A DNA stretch of 29,787 nt from a virus. The DNA is taken from IMG/VR virus record IMGVR_UViG_3300025872_000216, positions 1-29,787 of that record; one strand, written 5' to 3'. This document shows, piece by piece, positions 28,746 to 29,787 of this stretch; positions within the stretch are counted from its first letter, which is position 1, and each line of letters begins with the position of its first letter. The position numbers and the translations under genes are program-made. The notes under the pieces are model-generated. The model worked only from the letters and a program-made list of their open reading frames with translations, ran no database searches and had not been told where the DNA came from.

Positions 28746-29152
28746 AGATTCTGTCTCTAATATTGGCAATATTTGCGACAAGTTGCACAGCCAACTATCA
28801 CCTACGCAAAGCAATCAAGAAAGGATATCGCTGCGATGAGGTTGGAGATACCATCCGCATCACCTCAATCGACTCGATTCCATACGTTGTAAACGATTCA
28901 ATCTATTGGGAGAAGGTGCTGGTCCAAAAAGATACCATAGTACGCTACAAAACGTCCTATGTGCCCTTGACGAGATACCAGGAGCGCATTCGGTATAAAC
29001 TCAAGCGTGACACCATTCGCCAGGTGCAGAAGATAGAGGTAGCAAAGTACAAATCACAGAAGGAAAAGCCTAATTTTTGGGTGCTGATTCTTGGCTTTGT
29101 GATTGGCATGGGAACAATGTATCTATTCAGATACTCTAAATCCAATATATGA
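28742..29152 (+). CDS. Unimolecular spanin (outer-membrane lipoprotein with C-terminal membrane anchor)
   Basis: A 136-residue protein. The N-terminus MKILSLILAIFATSC is a lipoprotein signal with the lipobox-like ATSC, Cys15 being the lipid site. The middle is predicted to be extended and charged (VRYKTSYVPLTRYQERIRYKLKRDTIRQVQKIEVAKYK). Residues 112-129 (FWVLILGFVIGMGTMYLF) form a C-terminal membrane segment followed by RYSKSNI. One lipid anchor in the outer membrane and one inner-membrane segment in a single chain is the layout of a u-spanin, which fuses the two membranes at the end of lysis. Its neighbours are the endolysin and, through ATGA, the phosphoesterase. No overlapping o-spanin gene was seen. 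Confidence 0.75.
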   Translation: MKILSLILAIFATSCTANYHLRKAIKKGYRCDEVGDTIRITSIDSIPYVVNDSIYWEKVLVQKDTIVRYKTSYVPLTRYQERIRYKLKRDTIRQVQKIEVAKYKSQKEKPNFWVLILGFVIGMGTMYLFRYSKSNI

Positions 29153-29787
29153 TATTAAAAAAGCACGCCAAGAACATCCACGAGCTTCAACTCGAGGGTA
29201 ACTTGGTGAAGATAGCGATGCTATCAGATGTCCATTGGGACAATCCAAAAAGCGATTGGAAGCTCCTCAAGCGTGACCTCGACTATTGCCTGGAGCACAA
29301 CATTCCCGTCATGATAAATGGCGATATGTTCTGCCTAATGCAAGGGCGTGGTGATCGTAGAGGCAACAAGTCAGACATCCGACCAGAGCACAACAATGCA
29401 AAGTACCTGGATAGCATAGTCGACACCGCTGTTGAGTGGTTTCTGCCGTATGCTCACATCTTGACAGTCATCGGATACGGCAACCACGAGACCGCAATCA
29501 TCAAGTATCAAGAGACAGACATCCTTCAGAGGTTCGTGGACCTTCTCAACTACAAAGCTGGGAGCAATGTATTCGCTGGTGGATATGGTGGGTGGTTGAT
29601 TGTTCGCCAGACATTCAATGGCAACGTGCAGATGGCTACCAAAATCAAATACTTTCACGGAAGTGGTGGTGGTGGTGTGGTAACCCGTGGTGCCATCAAC
29701 TTGACCAGGGCTTTGGAGATGTATGAGGACTTCGATGTGTTCACGATGGGTCACATCCACGAGAATGCTGCCAGAAATGATGTGCGT
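29149..29787 (+). CDS. Calcineurin-like metallophosphoesterase, N-terminal part (continues at 1-388)
   Basis: The 5' part of a 292-residue phosphoesterase; the other 79 residues follow at 149-388. Metal-binding motifs are all visible in order: SDVHWD (Asp27, His29), NGDMF (Asp59), GYGNHE (Asn112, His113), then FHG (His170) and GHIHE (His202, His204). Such phage enzymes may process DNA ends, RNA or nucleotides; the substrate is not shown by sequence. It is coupled by ATGA to the spanin, so it is expressed with lysis genes, an odd place for a DNA-repair enzyme. The terminator at 421-444 closes the transcript. Confidence 0.9.
   Translation, partial: MILKKHAKNIHELQLEGNLVKIAMLSDVHWDNPKSDWKLLKRDLDYCLEHNIPVMINGDMFCLMQGRGDRRGNKSDIRPEHNNAKYLDSIVDTAVEWFLPYAHILTVIGYGNHETAIIKYQETDILQRFVDLLNYKAGSNVFAGGYGGWLIVRQTFNGNVQMATKIKYFHGSGGGGVVTRGAINLTRALEMYEDFDVFTMGHIHENAARNDVR
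29640..29787. repeat. Terminal direct repeat, right copy
   Basis: Repeats bases 1-148 with one difference (29661 A for 22 C), a silent change in a glycine codon. The 126 bases downstream of that position match exactly, as do the 21 upstream. Together with the uninterrupted reading frame this shows the ends belong to one circular map. Confidence 0.95.

Noticed and set aside
1-29787. Lysogeny module, integrase, attachment site, reverse transcriptase (diversity-generating), CRISPR array or tRNA genes
   Set aside because: Looked for on both strands by motif; no tyrosine or serine recombinase motifs, no YxDD protein, no regular spaced repeats and no cloverleaf were recognised.
1-29787. Stop-codon reassignment as in some gut phages
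   Set aside because: TAA, TGA and TAG all end well-supported genes at natural lengths, and no family is interrupted by an in-frame stop.

Overview
The window is an essentially complete genome of a tailed, siphovirus-type bacteriophage of the Bacteroidota. Bases 1-148 recur at 29640-29787 with a single synonymous difference, and one gene (a metallophosphoesterase) runs off the right end and back on at the left. The sequence therefore closes into a circle of about 29,639 bp, meaning a circularly permuted or circularised phage genome. The host group is suggested by promoters of the Bacteroidota type (TTTG, about 21 bp, TAnnTTTG), by A-rich gene starts without Shine-Dalgarno sequences, and by protein families common in Bacteroidota phages. 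No integrase, excisionase or CI-like repressor was seen, so a lytic life style is the simpler reading.

Layout. 505-2542: a promoter, six small or unknown genes, an orphan beta-class DNA methyltransferase and a protein carrying a solo DnaA domain IV-like helix-turn-helix. 2543-2875: a gene-free stretch with repeated CGTCACG sites (candidate origin or operator), a TATATTTG promoter element and a strongly structured RNA leader with a terminator. 2876-8268: replication and recombination genes (HNH endonuclease, VirE_N/primase-helicase, VRR-NUC nuclease, ERF annealing protein, PD-(D/E)XK exonuclease, DUF3127 ssDNA-binding protein, small HTH protein, NTP-pyrophosphatase-like protein). 8269-9193: tiny genes, several of them membrane proteins, including an AT-rich insert between 20-bp repeats. 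9177-9710: a sigma-factor-like regulator. 9944-12084: unknown protein, small and large terminase. 12114-21585: tail fibre, GIY-YIG endonuclease, tail-tip proteins, tape measure, tail completion candidates. 21582-22821: the only two minus-strand genes, a paralogous pair. 22865-27682: prohead protease/scaffold, major capsid, tail tube, portal, connector. 27682-29787 and 1-388: holin, amidase endolysin, unimolecular spanin and metallophosphoesterase, closed by a terminator.

The most interesting signal is regulatory. Four late operons start 1-3 nt after an identical GCAATATAAG, and each copy is preceded at 14-15 bp by T(A/G)AACA. The AAC core and the spacing resemble ECF sigma promoters, and the phage carries its own ECF-sized sigma-like gene just before the packaging genes. 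The inferred model is that early genes use host-type promoters and that the phage sigma factor then switches on the late operons from near-leaderless transcripts. A second notable element is the structured RNA at 2767-2857. It can form either a long interrupted helix or a terminator, and so may attenuate the primase operon. The structural genes are also in an unusual order: tail tip and tape measure precede the capsid genes, and the portal comes last. All function calls come from reading motifs by eye; no database search was run.
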